Shown here: in pieces, positions 34,311-45,545 of the stretch
Position numbering within the stretch: position 1 is the first letter of the stretch
Layout: the number at the start of each line of letters is the position of its first letter
Origin: Podochytrium sp. JEL0797
Taxonomy: Eukaryota; Chytridiomycota; Chytridiomycetes; Chytridiales; Chytriomycetaceae
DNA: 55,190 nucleotides
NCBI GenBank assembly: GCA_027596195.1
Contig: JADGJG010000063.1
Span: 1-55,190, forward strand
Reading direction: 5' to 3'
Translations under genes and position numbers: made by a program
Notes under the pieces: model-generated
Database searches by the model: none
The model's input: the letters and a program-made list of their open reading frames with translations, nothing else
What the model was told of the DNA's origin: nothing

Positions 34311-37300
34311 TCATTTCACCACCCGCTTCTCCGAAATAACCCTCTCCTCCCGCTTCTCATCCACCACCTTCCCATTCTGCATCACCGTCTCCACAATCAC
34401 CTCCACCACCTTCTCCCTCTTCCCCGCTCCTCTACTCGAACTCTTCAACAAACTCGGCGCAGTACTGCTCCCCGCATACACACCCGTCACGGGAAACGTG
34501 TCCCAATACTCTTCGAAACTGTCGCGGTCGGTGTCGACTCGATTCCAGGAGGTCTCCACCACTTCCAATGAGCTTGTCCAACCTTCGATGCATTGGAGGA
34601 ATAGCGTTGGGCCCAGGAGTTTCACGGTGCGCGCAAATAGGATCAAAACGGGGCCGGCGTCTTCCACGCTTCCGCACAGAATGGTGAGGTACGTGTGGTA
34701 CTCTACGATACTGTTTACGTCGACCCCGGCGTTGTGCAGGTCCACCCGGAACGCGGGTTTCGTGTATTGCGGTTCGATGTTGGCAAAGATGGAGGGGAGG
34801 ATGGTGGCGATTGTGAAGTCCGTGAGGGTGCGGTGGGAGGAGCGGATCGCGCGTGTGAATCGGGAAAGGGCGAATCGCGAGGTGGGGCTCACGCGGGACA
34901 CCTTTTCCATGAAAATGCGGATGACGGTTTGGGCTTGGTCCACTCGAACGTCCGGTTCACGGCAGAGTTGGTGCAAGGCGGAGAGGAAGGAGGGGACGGA
35001 GCCGACTTCGACGAGGCAGAGTTTGAGGTCTTGGAAGACTTGGAGGATGGAGGTTTCGGATGAGCCGGCGAGGGAGATGAGGAGTTCGAGTTGCTTTTCG
35101 GCGGATACGTCGAGGCGTCCGCTGGGGATTTTAAAAAAAGAGTTTTAGGGGGTGTGGGAACGTGGGGGAAGGTGGGGGGGAACACACCGGTAAAATGACT
35201 CGGAAATGGCAATTGCGTCCACCTTGTCGCCCTTCTGTCCAACCGCAAGGATATATTCCAGCAACAACGAAATCTCAAACGAAGGTCTCGCCACGAGCGC
35301 AAGGATTTCAAACGTGCGCGCGTCAAACTTTCCTTGATGCATGGAGGAACAGGTGATGAGGAAACGGCGCACGCGTTCCAGCGTTCCTTCGTTCGTACGT
35401 GTCGCGTATTCGTAGCCAGAGCTCGTTCGGTTGGTGGAAGTCGTGATGGTTTCGACGGTCTCGGTGGTGGTGATTTCTTTTGCGGGATGTACCATATTTC
35501 TTTTGGAGGTAGTTGAGGTGGTGGATGCAGATTTGGCAGCTGCAGCAGCGGCAGATCCGATTGGAACGGATTCAACGTTTCGACTGGTCGTTGATGGTTC
35601 AGGCTTGCTGATATTGTTGGTCATGTACGTTGTGGTTGTGGTCGTGACAGTTTCTTCTTTTCCGGGCTGGCGCGTGTTGGTTTTGGAAGCATTTGTAGTA
35701 GTGGATGCAGATGTGGCGATTGCGGCAGCAGTAGCAGATCCAATGGCAACGGATTCGACGTTTCGAGTGGTAGTTGGCGGTTCAGGCTTGCTAATGTTGT
35801 TGGTTGTGTACGTTGTGGTTGTGGTCGTGACGGGCGGTTGAGGCACCTTAGTGATGTTAGATGTTCCATGGATTTCGACAAAGCGGTGTGCGCTGGTTGG
35901 GGAGTTTGGTGGTCCTGGGCTCAATGGAGGAGACGTTATCACCGGAGGGTAGGCGAAAGAACCAGAGTCACTGGAATTCTTGGACTTGCTCCTTTTGGTT
36001 TCTGGATTCGGAAAGAAATGCGTCAAAATACAACAAAAAAACCCCTAAGAAGGTCTCAAGACTCACCGATCTCCTCAGTCACAATCACAGCCGTTGCAAC
36101 ACCCGCTGCCGCTGCACCCCGTTTCACTCTCTCCGTCCCAGCAATATCAGTGTTGACAATCTCCGCATCAGAAAGCGTCCGAGGAGACATTGGAGGAGAC
36201 AGTGAATACCCCGTGTAACTGATTCGATCCTCCTGCTTTCGGGTCGAACGCGTCGTTGCGTACCCTACCCCCGCGCCCGCCACTGCTGCTGCGCCTACGA
36301 CAAGAGGAACAGTAGGTTTCGGAGAAAGAGACATGCGTTGCAGGTCATTGTCGGAAATGAAAGGGCTCGAGTCCGGGAGGATCGGGAGCGTGGAGAATCC
36401 CCGCGGTTTCGACGAATGGAACCCTGTGGGTGATTCGGATCTGGGATCTGGGAGTGGAGGCACGAACGAGTTTCGGGGGGAGGGACCGGGGCCGAGTGTG
36501 CTTTGTGTTGGGTTTCGGTGATCGAATTTGGAAGGGGGTGTGTTTCCCATTAGGGCTACGGCTTCGTCTATGCGGTCTTGGCGTTTGCGTTTGCGGTGGC
36601 AGAGGAGGCAGAGGAGGACGAGGAAGAGGAGGGGGAAGAAGATGCCGAGGGCGAAGAGGGCGAGTTCCCAGGGGCGGAAATGGCTCCAAGCGTGGTCGCT
36701 TCGCGTTGCTACGTGTTCGCGCTTTCGCTTTTTGCTCCAGCAGCAGAAGAATAGGAGGCAAAGGAGGAGGTAGAGAGGAATCAGGATCGCGAGAGCGAGT
36801 TTCCAGCCGGAGATTCCTGTTGATGAGTCGGATGCGAGGTCGCCATCTGCGACGCCTGTTGGTCGCGGAACTGATTTCGGTGGTGGTGCCGATGCGGGTT
36901 TTGGTGGGGGCGTTGTTGAGGCGGTTGTGGCGTTGACGACTGGGAATCCGGTCGCGGGTGGATTCGTCCAACCAGATGGAACAATGGGGATGTTGAGGGT
37001 TCCAGCGGGACAGTTTGATGTTGTGGAATTGGTGGAGGAGAGATAACATTCGGGGAGAGCCGTATTCGGGCCGAGGGGTGCGATGCCAAAGAAGCTTCCG
37101 CTGTTGTTGTTGGGTGCGAGGGGAGAGCAGACGACAGAGTTTGTAGCGCTCAGGTAAGTTGACTCTCCGTTGACGGTTGCGGAGCCCCCAGGGCGAACAA
37201 CCACAGCCGACCCGCCGTTGATGACGGTGATTGTCGAACCAAACGTTCCCGACGGTGTAAAATTGCCCGCATAAGACGGAGGAACACCCAAATCGATCCA

Positions 37301-38216
37301 GGAGTTGCTCGTCAGATTGAGATACACGAGATGCGGATTCGATTGGAGCGCACAAGTTTCGCCTCCGAAACAGAAAACACCTCCGGTTGGATTCTGCGAG
37401 GATGACCATGCGGTACACGCGACTCCGTCAAGAATCTGGGGAATCGGGGACATGGATGCGCCGTATTGCGACCAAGTGGAGGAGGAAGGCCGGAAGACGA
37501 AACTCGGCAGTTGTGCGGTGGGGGTCGCGATATTCGCTCCAAACAAGAGCATCACATCATTATTCGGGAGAGTCAGAAGCGCATGGCCGTGTCGATTTGC
37601 CGGGACATTGGCGTATCCCGTGTTGAACTGTTGGCTTGTGAGAGCCAAGGACCAGAAGGGAATCTCAACGTCTTGACCCGAAAGCGTCAATCCGCCAAAC
37701 ACAAACAAGACTCCTTGCGAGATTGAACATGAATGGCCGGTACGTACGGCCAAGTTGTTGGGGGCCGTGATGGCATCGATCCAAACAGAGTTGCGCACAT
37801 CGTAGCGGTAGATGGCAGAACGCGTGTCAGTGGAGACACCACCCATGCAGTGCATCAGCGAGGTGGTTGGATCAATCGCGCAACATTGGAACGCAGTGGG
37901 TTGGGGTATGTTGGAGGTGTCTTTGCGGAACAAGGATCAAAAACCGAAGTATAAAACTACCAATGGAAAGGGGATTGCACTCACTCGATAGGGCACCATT
38001 CACAATGTATTCCACTTCCTGGCCATTACATGGCTGTGAACAGATGTAGTTTGATGCTGTGGTGGCTGTCGGATCGCTTGGATTGGCACAAGAGGAGCCG
38101 CCAAAGTAAACAGCTCCGCCAGAGGTCGGATCGTACACTGCGGATGCCCCAACGACCGGTTCGTTGCACCCGAGGACAGCAGCGCTTCCAAGGATGAGGA
38201 GGATCAGAGTTCGCAT
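34311..38216 (-). CDS. Second Kelch-ectodomain membrane protein, 1,236 aa, paralogue of the giant gene
   Basis: Exons 38216-37985, 37920-36067, 36001-35188 and 35121-34311. Signal peptide MRTLILLILGSAAVLGC; then the same ectodomain as the giant gene, with shared stretches EPVVG, ICSQPCNG, LMHCMGG, ITAPNNLA, RTGHSCSISQG and TGGVFCFGGET. The exon 1/2 intron is in the same place and phase. A short Pro-rich stalk precedes TM1 (GWKLALAILIPLYLLLCLLF, then KKRKR). A second similar segment, PWELALFALGIFFPLLFLVL then CHRKRKR, follows about 25 residues later. The tail has Pro/Ser-rich sequence, a 61-residue Thr-rich tandem repeat, then helical modules including FRVDLHNAGVDVN and LTILCGSVEDAGPVLILFAR, matching FRTDLKKAGLPVD and LIVLCGSETDAVPVLAAFGR in the giant protein. 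It lacks the LRR block and the long repeat array. Likely a surface receptor or adhesion protein; ligand unknown. Confidence 0.8.
35598..35860 (-). repeat. 183-bp in-frame tandem repeat in the second Kelch gene
   Basis: The TTCAGGCTTGCT landmark recurs at 35598 and 35781, 183 bp (61 codons) apart. Each unit encodes TTTTTYxTNNISKPEP, then RNVESVxIGSA and an Ala/Ser/Thr-rich run. Two copies, diverged mostly by substitutions. Confidence 0.8.
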
Positions 38217-38590
38217 ATCGTGCGGATTAAAATTTCGATTTTTTGTTTCAATCTCCCATTTCGAAAACGAGAAATGAAAACACGGCCACGTGCAGAGCAA
38301 ACATGAGCACACATGAGCAAACGTTCCTTGATACACTCAGTCGTCGTATTTATCCCTTGAGAAGATAGTCACTTAAATCCTTATATTTCATCCGCACTGG
38401 ACGAGCTTGTTTTTCCAATCTTGTAGGACGGAGGTACGCGTGACATTTCCCCCAATTAACGAGAAGGGGAACAGAAAAGCGGCAGAAAAGCGGTTGTACG
38501 AACATGTCTTGAAAAAAAGGAAACAAAAATTTCATTTCACTTCACTCCCGGTCGTACGACGCGCAACTCAAAACTTCAAACCGATCTGAT
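38217..38590. other. Divergent intergenic region, second Kelch gene / LRR gene
   Basis: 374 bp between two start codons pointing apart, so it should contain both promoters. I see no ORF of interest and no repeat; the region is mixed in composition and holds nothing I can name as a site. Confidence 0.45.
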
Positions 38591-39691
38591 ATGCTCGACC
38601 TCCTCGTTTCGTTCTTCTGGTCCACCCCATCTCCCTCCAACACCGGCCCTTCCGTCATCGCGGAACCCAAGCACTCGAAGTGCGCCCCAACGTGCCCCCT
38701 CTCACTCGACGTTGTCTCCGCAATCCTTGCCTGGATCCCTCCCAAACATGTACTACCCCTTCAAGGGGTTTCCAAAGCGTTCCACGAGTTAATCGCAACA
38801 CGCGCGTTTGCCGCCGAGAATCTGAGACGGTGCTTGTGCTTGGATGACTGCGGTGCCAAGGCGACGCGGAAATCGAAAGGGTTGGATATGGTGGTCTTTT
38901 ATGGACCGAGTGGGTATCAGAAGGCTTATGCGGATCGTGTGTTGAGGGGAATGGAGGTTATTAATTGGGGAAACTGTGTACAAACTCCGCTCAGCACTTG
39001 TATTCCAATCGCGTTGTGTCAGTTGACGAATCTCGTTCAGTTGCAGTTGCGGAGGGTTGGATTGAACGGATCGATTCCTGAGGAAATTGGGGGGTTGGGT
39101 GCTCTCAGGGTGTTGGATTTGGGAGACAATCTGTTGCAGGGAAGGATCCCGAAGGCGATTCAAAAGCTCACGCGGCTGGAGAGGCTCGATTTGAGCGACA
39201 ATTGGCTGTCGGGAGAGATTCCTGCGGAACTTGGGGAGCTGGGGGAGTTGGTGGCGCTCACGCTTTTTGGCAACAAGGGCTTGGAAGGGAAGTTGCCGCC
39301 TCAGTTGGGGAATTTGGAGAAGCTTGCGTTGTTGTATATTGGTGGAACGCGGGTCTGTGGGTCGATTCCGGTTGAGTGGGGGCGTCTTGCGAGTTTACGC
39401 GTTCTTCATCTTTCGCGAAACCCGGGACTCTCGGGTGAGATTCCGAGGGAGATTGGGAACCTTACGAGCCTTGTGCGAATCAATCTTTCCGAGTGCGCGT
39501 TTACGGGGAGCATTCCTCACGAGATTGGGCAGTTGGTGAATTTGGAGATTTTGTGGTTGGAGAATAATGATTTGAGGGGAGAAGTTCCCGCGGAGCTTGC
39601 GGGGTTAGGGCAGCTTGTGCAGTGTATTTTGAGGGAGAATGCGGGGTTGAAATGTTCTGTGGCGTTTCGCGAAGGTGTTCTTTGGATGTGA
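38591..39691 (+). CDS. F-box-like protein with plant-type leucine-rich repeats, 366 aa
   Basis: Single exon. Residues about 35-80 (LSLDVVSAILAWIPPKHVLP, then GVSKAFHELIATRAFA) resemble an F-box or F-box-like two-helix motif. From about residue 135 there are at least eight repeats of the plant-specific LRR type, LxxLxLxxNxLxGxIPxxLGxL; examples are LDLGDNLLQGRIPKAI, LDLSDNWLSGEIPAELGELG and LSECAFTGSIPHEIGQL. There is no signal peptide or TM segment, so the protein is cytosolic. A pairing of F-box and LRR suggests an SCF ubiquitin-ligase substrate adaptor, but the F-box call is by eye only. A decayed relative with the same repeat order lies at 45.5-46.2 kb. Confidence 0.75.
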   Translation: MLDLLVSFFWSTPSPSNTGPSVIAEPKHSKCAPTCPLSLDVVSAILAWIPPKHVLPLQGVSKAFHELIATRAFAAENLRRCLCLDDCGAKATRKSKGLDMVVFYGPSGYQKAYADRVLRGMEVINWGNCVQTPLSTCIPIALCQLTNLVQLQLRRVGLNGSIPEEIGGLGALRVLDLGDNLLQGRIPKAIQKLTRLERLDLSDNWLSGEIPAELGELGELVALTLFGNKGLEGKLPPQLGNLEKLALLYIGGTRVCGSIPVEWGRLASLRVLHLSRNPGLSGEIPREIGNLTSLVRINLSECAFTGSIPHEIGQLVNLEILWLENNDLRGEVPAELAGLGQLVQCILRENAGLKCSVAFREGVLWM

Positions 39692-39861
39692 ATAGAATGA
39701 TTATAACCAGGAGAAAACTATCAAGGCATATGAAAAATCGCTGGCGGTCGTTGCCACAGCCATTTCTGTTTTTGTCGCGGAGTGGAAAAAATTCAAACGT
39801 GATTTCAGTTTAATTCGAGCCAAATAAACAAATATAACAGAAAAAATAGAGAATAAAAGAT

Positions 39862-41095
39862 TCACACTCGTTGCTTCTTTTTCATGGGTTGCAGTTGCTC
39901 CTCCAACTCCAACTCTGCATCCAGATCTACAAACGCGTCGTTGGTCAAATCAAGGAGACTCGCTGTGCTTTCGCTTCGGCCCATCCCCGACGCGAAGGCG
40001 GAAAAGTCGCTGGCACTGCCGGGGCCACCGGCGCTCGTGGGCAGAGAGGAGGGGTCGAATGCATCCGTGTCGTGAGTTTGTTGGAAATAGGAGGCCATGT
40101 CGTTGGGGTCTGTGGATGTAAATTCGGCAGCGAACGCGGCAAAGTCGTCTTTTGTTTGGAAGAAAATTTTGTTTTAGTCATCGAGGGGTCATTGTGAGAC
40201 AGATTCGAAAAGTCCCGACAGATCAGGAAGAAAAGAGTGCTTACCTGTCCCGGAAAACAGATCGGATTGGTTGGGAATATTTGAGGCAGCTCCAGCTGTT
40301 GCGTCCAGAGGGTTTCCAGAAAGGGACAAGGCTTCCCGCGAGTCGAAATCTTCCTCATCGTCGCTGTCGTCTTCAAGCTCGAAATTATCGGATGCTTCTG
40401 AATGGGGGGATGAGTATGGATGTGTGGAGAAGTGAATCAAGCAGACTGAAATTTGTGAGCTCACCATATCGCGGATGTTTCTGTCCAAATGGACGTGATT
40501 GCTGAAGTTGCTCGTTCTCGTCCTCCTCGAATTCTTCGTCTTCCGAATCTTCAACATCGTTGTTGTCTGATACGAGCAACCAAGAAATTGAAGAGATTCA
40601 GCGAACAAAGGCGCGACAAAAAGCACACGCACCATCGTTCCGTGACCGCGATCGCTGCACCAGCGAGTCATAGTCCTCCTCCTCCTCCTCGTAGTCTTCG
40701 TTGTCTTCGTCCTCCTCGGCGTCTTCATCGTCAAACTCATCGTCGTACTCGACCTGCTGTTGCTGCGAATACCCCTTGCCCTTGCCCTTCCCGCGGCCGG
40801 GCCGGATGCCCTTTCCGATACCCTTTCCCTTTCCACGGCCTGGCGCGTAGTTGGCGGGAGCGTCGTCGTTTTCTGAGTCTGAGTTGTCGTCGGAGAATTC
40901 TAGAGAACATGATAAGGAAGCCGGGGAGTGAGACAGAGGCGCTCTAGGCAGCGAGTGTCGAGGAAAGCACGCACCGTCCTCAACAGGTTCTTCCTCCTCG
41001 TGCGAGGCAGCCATGTGACGGCCCTTTCCAGGCGTCTTTCCGGCGTACCGGCGAGTCAAGGAGGGGGACGTGGCGGGCGAGTCGTGGCTTTGCAT
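39862..41095 (-). CDS. Acidic low-complexity protein with adaptor-like short motifs, 309 aa
   Basis: Exons 41095-40975, 40899-40633, 40566-40465, 40397-40245 and 40148-39862; all four introns are phase 1. The N-terminal third has a Gly/Lys repeat (GKGKGIGKGIRPGRGKGKGK), then long Asp/Glu runs (EDEDNEDYEEEEEDYDSL, EDSEDEEFEEDENE), so it is almost wholly disordered. The C-terminal part holds short motifs of the kind found in endocytic adaptors: DLFSG, DDFAAFAAEF, DAFDPSS, and a clathrin-box-like SLLDLTND, ending in basic KKKQR. No folded domain is recognised. An endocytic or trafficking adaptor is possible; a nuclear chaperone or RNA-associated acidic protein is an equal alternative. It is divergently placed to the PUF gene. 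Confidence 0.6.
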
Positions 41096-41766
41096 GCGTG
41101 GTTTCTGTGCGGGGTGTGTTGGGTGGAGAGAGTCGCGTTGGGTGCACTGCCGGGTGGAGAAGGTGGCAATCCGGCAATTCGAAGAAGAAAAATCGATGAG
41201 AATTTTTTTCTGATTTCGCTTATATTCTGACAGGGGTGCATCCCGGGTGATACAACCGAAACAACAGATTAATGAAATGCATATCATAGCTACTTGCATA
41301 GAAATAAATAAAATGCTTTTAATCGAGTGCCTCTTGTGGCTTCGAATTGTCATTTTTGTGTTTGCCGCCAGCTTTCTTCATTGGGATCACCACGCCACAC
41401 AAGTTCGCGTTTCACTGCCCACCACTCCGTTTTGTTTTGCTTTGGACTGTCTTGGATTGAAAGTTGATCAGAACACAAAAGAGGTGGGTATCGTGATCAG
41501 AGCGACGTGCGATTGGCGCCCCGGCCTTGTCAAAGGACGCCAGAATTGCCCTTTCTAAAGTGCATCAGAGATCGAAATCAATCGAGAATCTGGATCGATC
41601 CAGTCGGCTTGTGTCATCTGATCAGTGTGTGGGTGATCGTCGTAACTCTGCCTTGAGGACTCAAACTGAGTTTTCCCGTTCTCGTTCCCTGTCTGACACC
41701 GACATTCGATCCGCCATGATCTCTCACATTTTACTAACCACGTCCCTTCATGCTTAGATTTCGAAA
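41096..41766. other. Divergent intergenic region, acidic-protein gene / PUF gene
   Basis: About 670 bp. Most of it shows nothing. From 41497 to about 41720 there is an open plus-strand frame with Ser/Arg-rich content (RSRSLSDTD) ending before a TTAG acceptor at 41757. A 5' PUF exon joined through a GTGGGT donor near 41630 is possible, but no in-frame ATG is seen, so I leave it as probable 5' leader. Confidence 0.4.
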
Positions 41767-44700
41767 ATGGAGAAATCGGAACAAACATTGCTTGCAAATC
41801 CACCCCCTGGTCACATTACAGTTCCACCCGAGACTCAAGATCCGAACCGGAATGTTTATCACGCGAAATCAATCAATAATGCGACCCTGTTGAATTCTGT
41901 TCAATCCCTGACTGGTGGCCGTGAAATCGTGTTTGGGAGTGTCAGCGTTGCGTCGGGAAACGAATTTTCGCAACCCGTAAGAACATGATTCCTTGTTCAA
42001 TTTCTCATTATTTTAACATTCTAAATACTGTCGTATTATAAAACAGCAAATCCCAGCGTTCGGATTCCAGCAATTTTACCAGCAACACCAAAATCAGTTC
42101 TATTTCTCGACCCCACCACCTCCCCCTCAACCACGCCTCATTTCCCCGCACGAAATTACACCGCAAAAAGTATCTACGGCGTCGCATCTCAATGGATCCC
42201 TTCAGCTCAATCTCCAACAACCCTCCCTCCCCGAACCAACCTCCCCCTCATCACTCACACCCGTCGCAGCCCAATTCAGCGCATCTCCTTCGCGAGCGTA
42301 TCCCGACCCGGAATTCGCATCGCTGAGGAATCAGATTGTCGTACACGAAAAGACGATTTACACCAAAGATGTGGAAATTGCGAGGTTGAAAGAGGATGTG
42401 GCGCAGTTGAGGGGTTGGAATCTGCATTTGCAGCAGCAGGTTTGTCGACATGAAATGGCGATGCAGCAGCGGCAGCGGCAGGGGAAGGGGGAGGAGATGG
42501 AGGAGGTGGGGAAGATGGATCGGATTGCGAATAGTTTGGCGGTGAATAGTTTGTTTGCGAGTCCTCCTCCTCCTCCTCTTCCTGTGGAGGGAACTGGGTT
42601 GGGCAAGAGTGGAGGGGAGGTGGGGGTTGCGTTGATGCCGCCGGGGTTGACGCCACCGGGGCTCAACTCGTTGTTGGGTTCTGATAGGCAGCACGCGGCT
42701 GTGGTGGGGCACGAGGGTTCTATGGGCTCGAATAATGCTGTAGCGGCTGCTGCCGAGGAAAGCGTGTTTTTTCAACCCTCCACTCGTGCTGGTCCAGTTG
42801 ATTTCAATCGGTCGAACTCTGGGAGCGTGAGCACGCTGACGCTTCAGAATACATTGATGGCAACCGCTGTGGCGCCTTTGGCTTCGTCGTGGGGCGCTCA
42901 GGCCGTTTCGTCTATTTGGAGTTCGTTTTTGGGACGGGGTGATGAAGTGGAGGCGGTGGCGGTGAAAACGGCTCCTGTGCCCGTGCCTGCTGTTGCGGCG
43001 GGGCTGTCCAAGAGTGTTACTTCGGCGGCCGAGTTTTTGAACGATGTTAAGGAATTTATTCCGCGTGGGTACATGATGGAGGAAGGGGATGGGCAAGATG
43101 GGGAGTTGGATCATTTGAAGTCGATTTGGGAGGTGCATGATGATGAGGAGGAGCAGCAGGATATGGCGGTGAGTTGTTCATTTTGTCACGAGTTGATATT
43201 TGAGACTGATTCCGGTTTTGCATGGGGCTGGTTTCTTTAAATCAGGGTGAATATATGGAACATGGAAATAGTAGAAATCCGACGGGATATGAATCTGGGT
43301 TGCATTGTGGTGAACGGGGAGGCAAACCGTTTTTGAGGAACCGAGTGGGGTATAAAATCGGGAGTATTGCTCCGAGTGGGCAACCAACGACATATAGTGT
43401 AAGAATCTTTGGAATGTGTACTCATTTGGCTCGCCTTGACTCACGTGGATCAAAAAAAATCATAGCAATTGGTCGACAGAATTATTCGCAACCAAGACCA
43501 ACCAGCTTCTATTCTCCTTCAACAAAAGCTCAAAACTGTCATCAACCCATCCGTACGCGCCGAAATCCAATCAGCGATTCTCGAGCAGTCCTTGAATCTC
43601 ATCCGAAACCGGTTCGGAAACTTTCTGGTCCAACGGTGTCTTGAGGTCGGGTCTCCCGATGAAATTCACGCTCTCACGACTAGCATGTTGGGGTGTATTG
43701 TGATTTTGAGTTGTGATCGATTTGGGTGTCATGTTGTGCAGAAGGTGAATTTCACATCGCGAATATCCCACCTTCTCACTGATTTTAAACTTCCCTAATT
43801 TCTAGGCCTTGGATGTGTGCTCGGATGACCTCAAAGTATGCATCGTCAACGAACTCTTGGTCGCCATCACAGACACCGTCACGCATCGCTTCTCCTGCCA
43901 CGTCTGGCAGCGTGTTTTTGAAACCAAATGGGCGTTGCATCCGTATCCTGCCACCAGCACGCGATCCGCCAACGCGGCGCTCGTGCATACCGAAGACTTT
44001 GGGGAATCGTTTAGGCTTTTGAATGCGGTGCATCCTGTGATTTCGATTGTGAGAAGGATGGATGCGGCGTTGAAGGGGACGTGGCATCGCATTGCGAATG
44101 AGGAGAGTGGGAGTTTGGTTGTGCAGTGTGTTTTTGAGAATTGTCCCGAGGTGGAGAAGAGGGGGGTGATTGGGGAGGTGTTGTTGCATGCTTCGGAGAT
44201 TGCGAGAGGTTTGAGGGATTTTCTTTTGCACGTTGCGTGCAGTTATGTGCTAAATTCACTTTTGATTTGGTAGGGCAATGGGGAAATTGGGTCATTCAGC
44301 ACTTGTTGGATAGAGGCTACCCGCCGGACAAGGCGCACATTCTTGAAGTTGTTTCGACGAATATTCATCTTCTCAGCATGGATCAGTTTGCTTCCAAGGT
44401 TGTTGAGAAGGCGCTCAAGACGTGTCCTAAGCGCGAACTGTTTGATATTGTTGAGAGGGTTGTGGGAATTGCGGGAGAGAGCGAGTTCGTATTTGATTCG
44501 TCGCTGCGTTTTTTTTGATTGTCTCGATTTTCTGATTCTTTTGTCCACAGACGTCCTGCTATTATTGACATGATGAACAACCAATACGCAAACTACGTTG
44601 TTCAACATATTCTGACGCTCGCTGAACCGCATCAACGAGATGAATGTACCAGGTTGATTGCGCCGCATTTGCTTTTGCTCCGTAGCTCAAAGTATGGGCA

Positions 44701-44951
44701 ACGTGTTGCCGCGATTATCGAAAAGAATCTGCGCGTTGGAGGTGGGATTCGCGCGTCGGAAAAGTATCTTCTTGGCGGTGGTGGAGGGTTTCAGTCGGGG
44801 GTGAAGACGAATGAGGCTAGTGGAAGGGTTGTGAGAAGTGGTGAGTTTTGTCTTTCTTTCAAACCCACGCTGGTTAGAGAAACGCTAACTCTTTGGGGGG
44901 ATTTTTGTAGATGGGACTACACCGATTTATTCGCAGTACTTTTCGCATTAG
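41767..44951 (+). CDS. Pumilio/PUF RNA-binding protein, about 902 aa
   Basis: Exons 41767-41976, 42047-43168, 43246-43398, 43466-43744, 43806-44208, 44274-44484, 44551-44840 and 44911-44951. The first about 450 residues are Gln/Pro/Ser-rich and disordered, with one coiled-coil-like segment (EIARLKEDVAQLRGWNLHLQ). The C-terminal half has eight PUF repeats whose RNA-contact helices read, in order, PASILLQ, FGNFLVQ, FGCHVVQ, FSCHVWQ, SGSLVVQ, WGNWVIQ, FASKVVE and YANYVVQ, followed by a degenerate YGQRVAA cap. PUF proteins bind 3' UTRs and repress or localise mRNAs in the cytoplasm. The PUF code (repeat 8 reads the 5' base) predicts UGUAAAUA-like targets. The start is the first ATG after an in-frame TAG; an upstream exon cannot be excluded. 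The donor chosen at 44208 gives ARGQWGNWVIQ across the junction, as the family requires. Confidence 0.88.
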
Positions 44952-45545
44952 ATTGGAGTGAAACTTTGGATGTGGTTGTTGTATTTTTATTTTCGTATTA
45001 GAGGAGTTTCGAAAGTGGGGAGGATGATTCGTGATGCTGAGGTGTGCTGTTTTTGTAATATTGTCGTAGTCAAGTTGAAAGAAGGGACAGGGGATGGGTG
45101 GGGTGTTGCGTTGTGTTGAAACCACCCGCGTCATTTTGGTCTCATTTTTTTGTTATTTTTGGCATTCTGCATGAGCTCTTTTCTACTTTTTTCCAAAAAA
45201 AACAATAACTTTTATTTCTCCTTTTTTATTAGAGGTTGGTTGGGGGGATTTTCTTTCCTTTTTCTTGATGGGAGCTGGGAGCAGCTGTTCCCCATCCCCA
45301 TAGAGAGGATAGTTTGTTTTGATAGATTTTTCCGTTTGATTTGTTTTGGTTGACAGGCCAAACAAACCAGGCAAAAACACGAGAAAAAACATGAACGAGC
45401 GCGTTTTGCCAACTGTCTTCAAAAAAAAGAGAAATATAGAGTTTATTTCATGGTATATATTCAACGTCGCGTTCGCTGTTGGACGCAATACCTTTGCCTG
45501 CCGCCGATCCGGAAATGGGACGCGGGTGAAGATCACATCCACCAC
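44952..45545. other. Intergenic stretch, PUF 3' end to LRR pseudogene
   Basis: About 590 bp of T-rich and A-rich sequence, expected to contain the PUF 3' UTR and poly(A) site. Around 45260-45300 there is an imperfect GGGAGCTGGGAGCAGCTGTTCCCC inverted run that may form a small hairpin. No coding signal or RNA gene seen. Confidence 0.4.

Noticed and set aside
45240..45310. Inverted repeat near GGGAGCTGGGAGCAGCTG as a transposon end
   Set aside because: Too short and imperfect, with no target-site duplication or transposase nearby.
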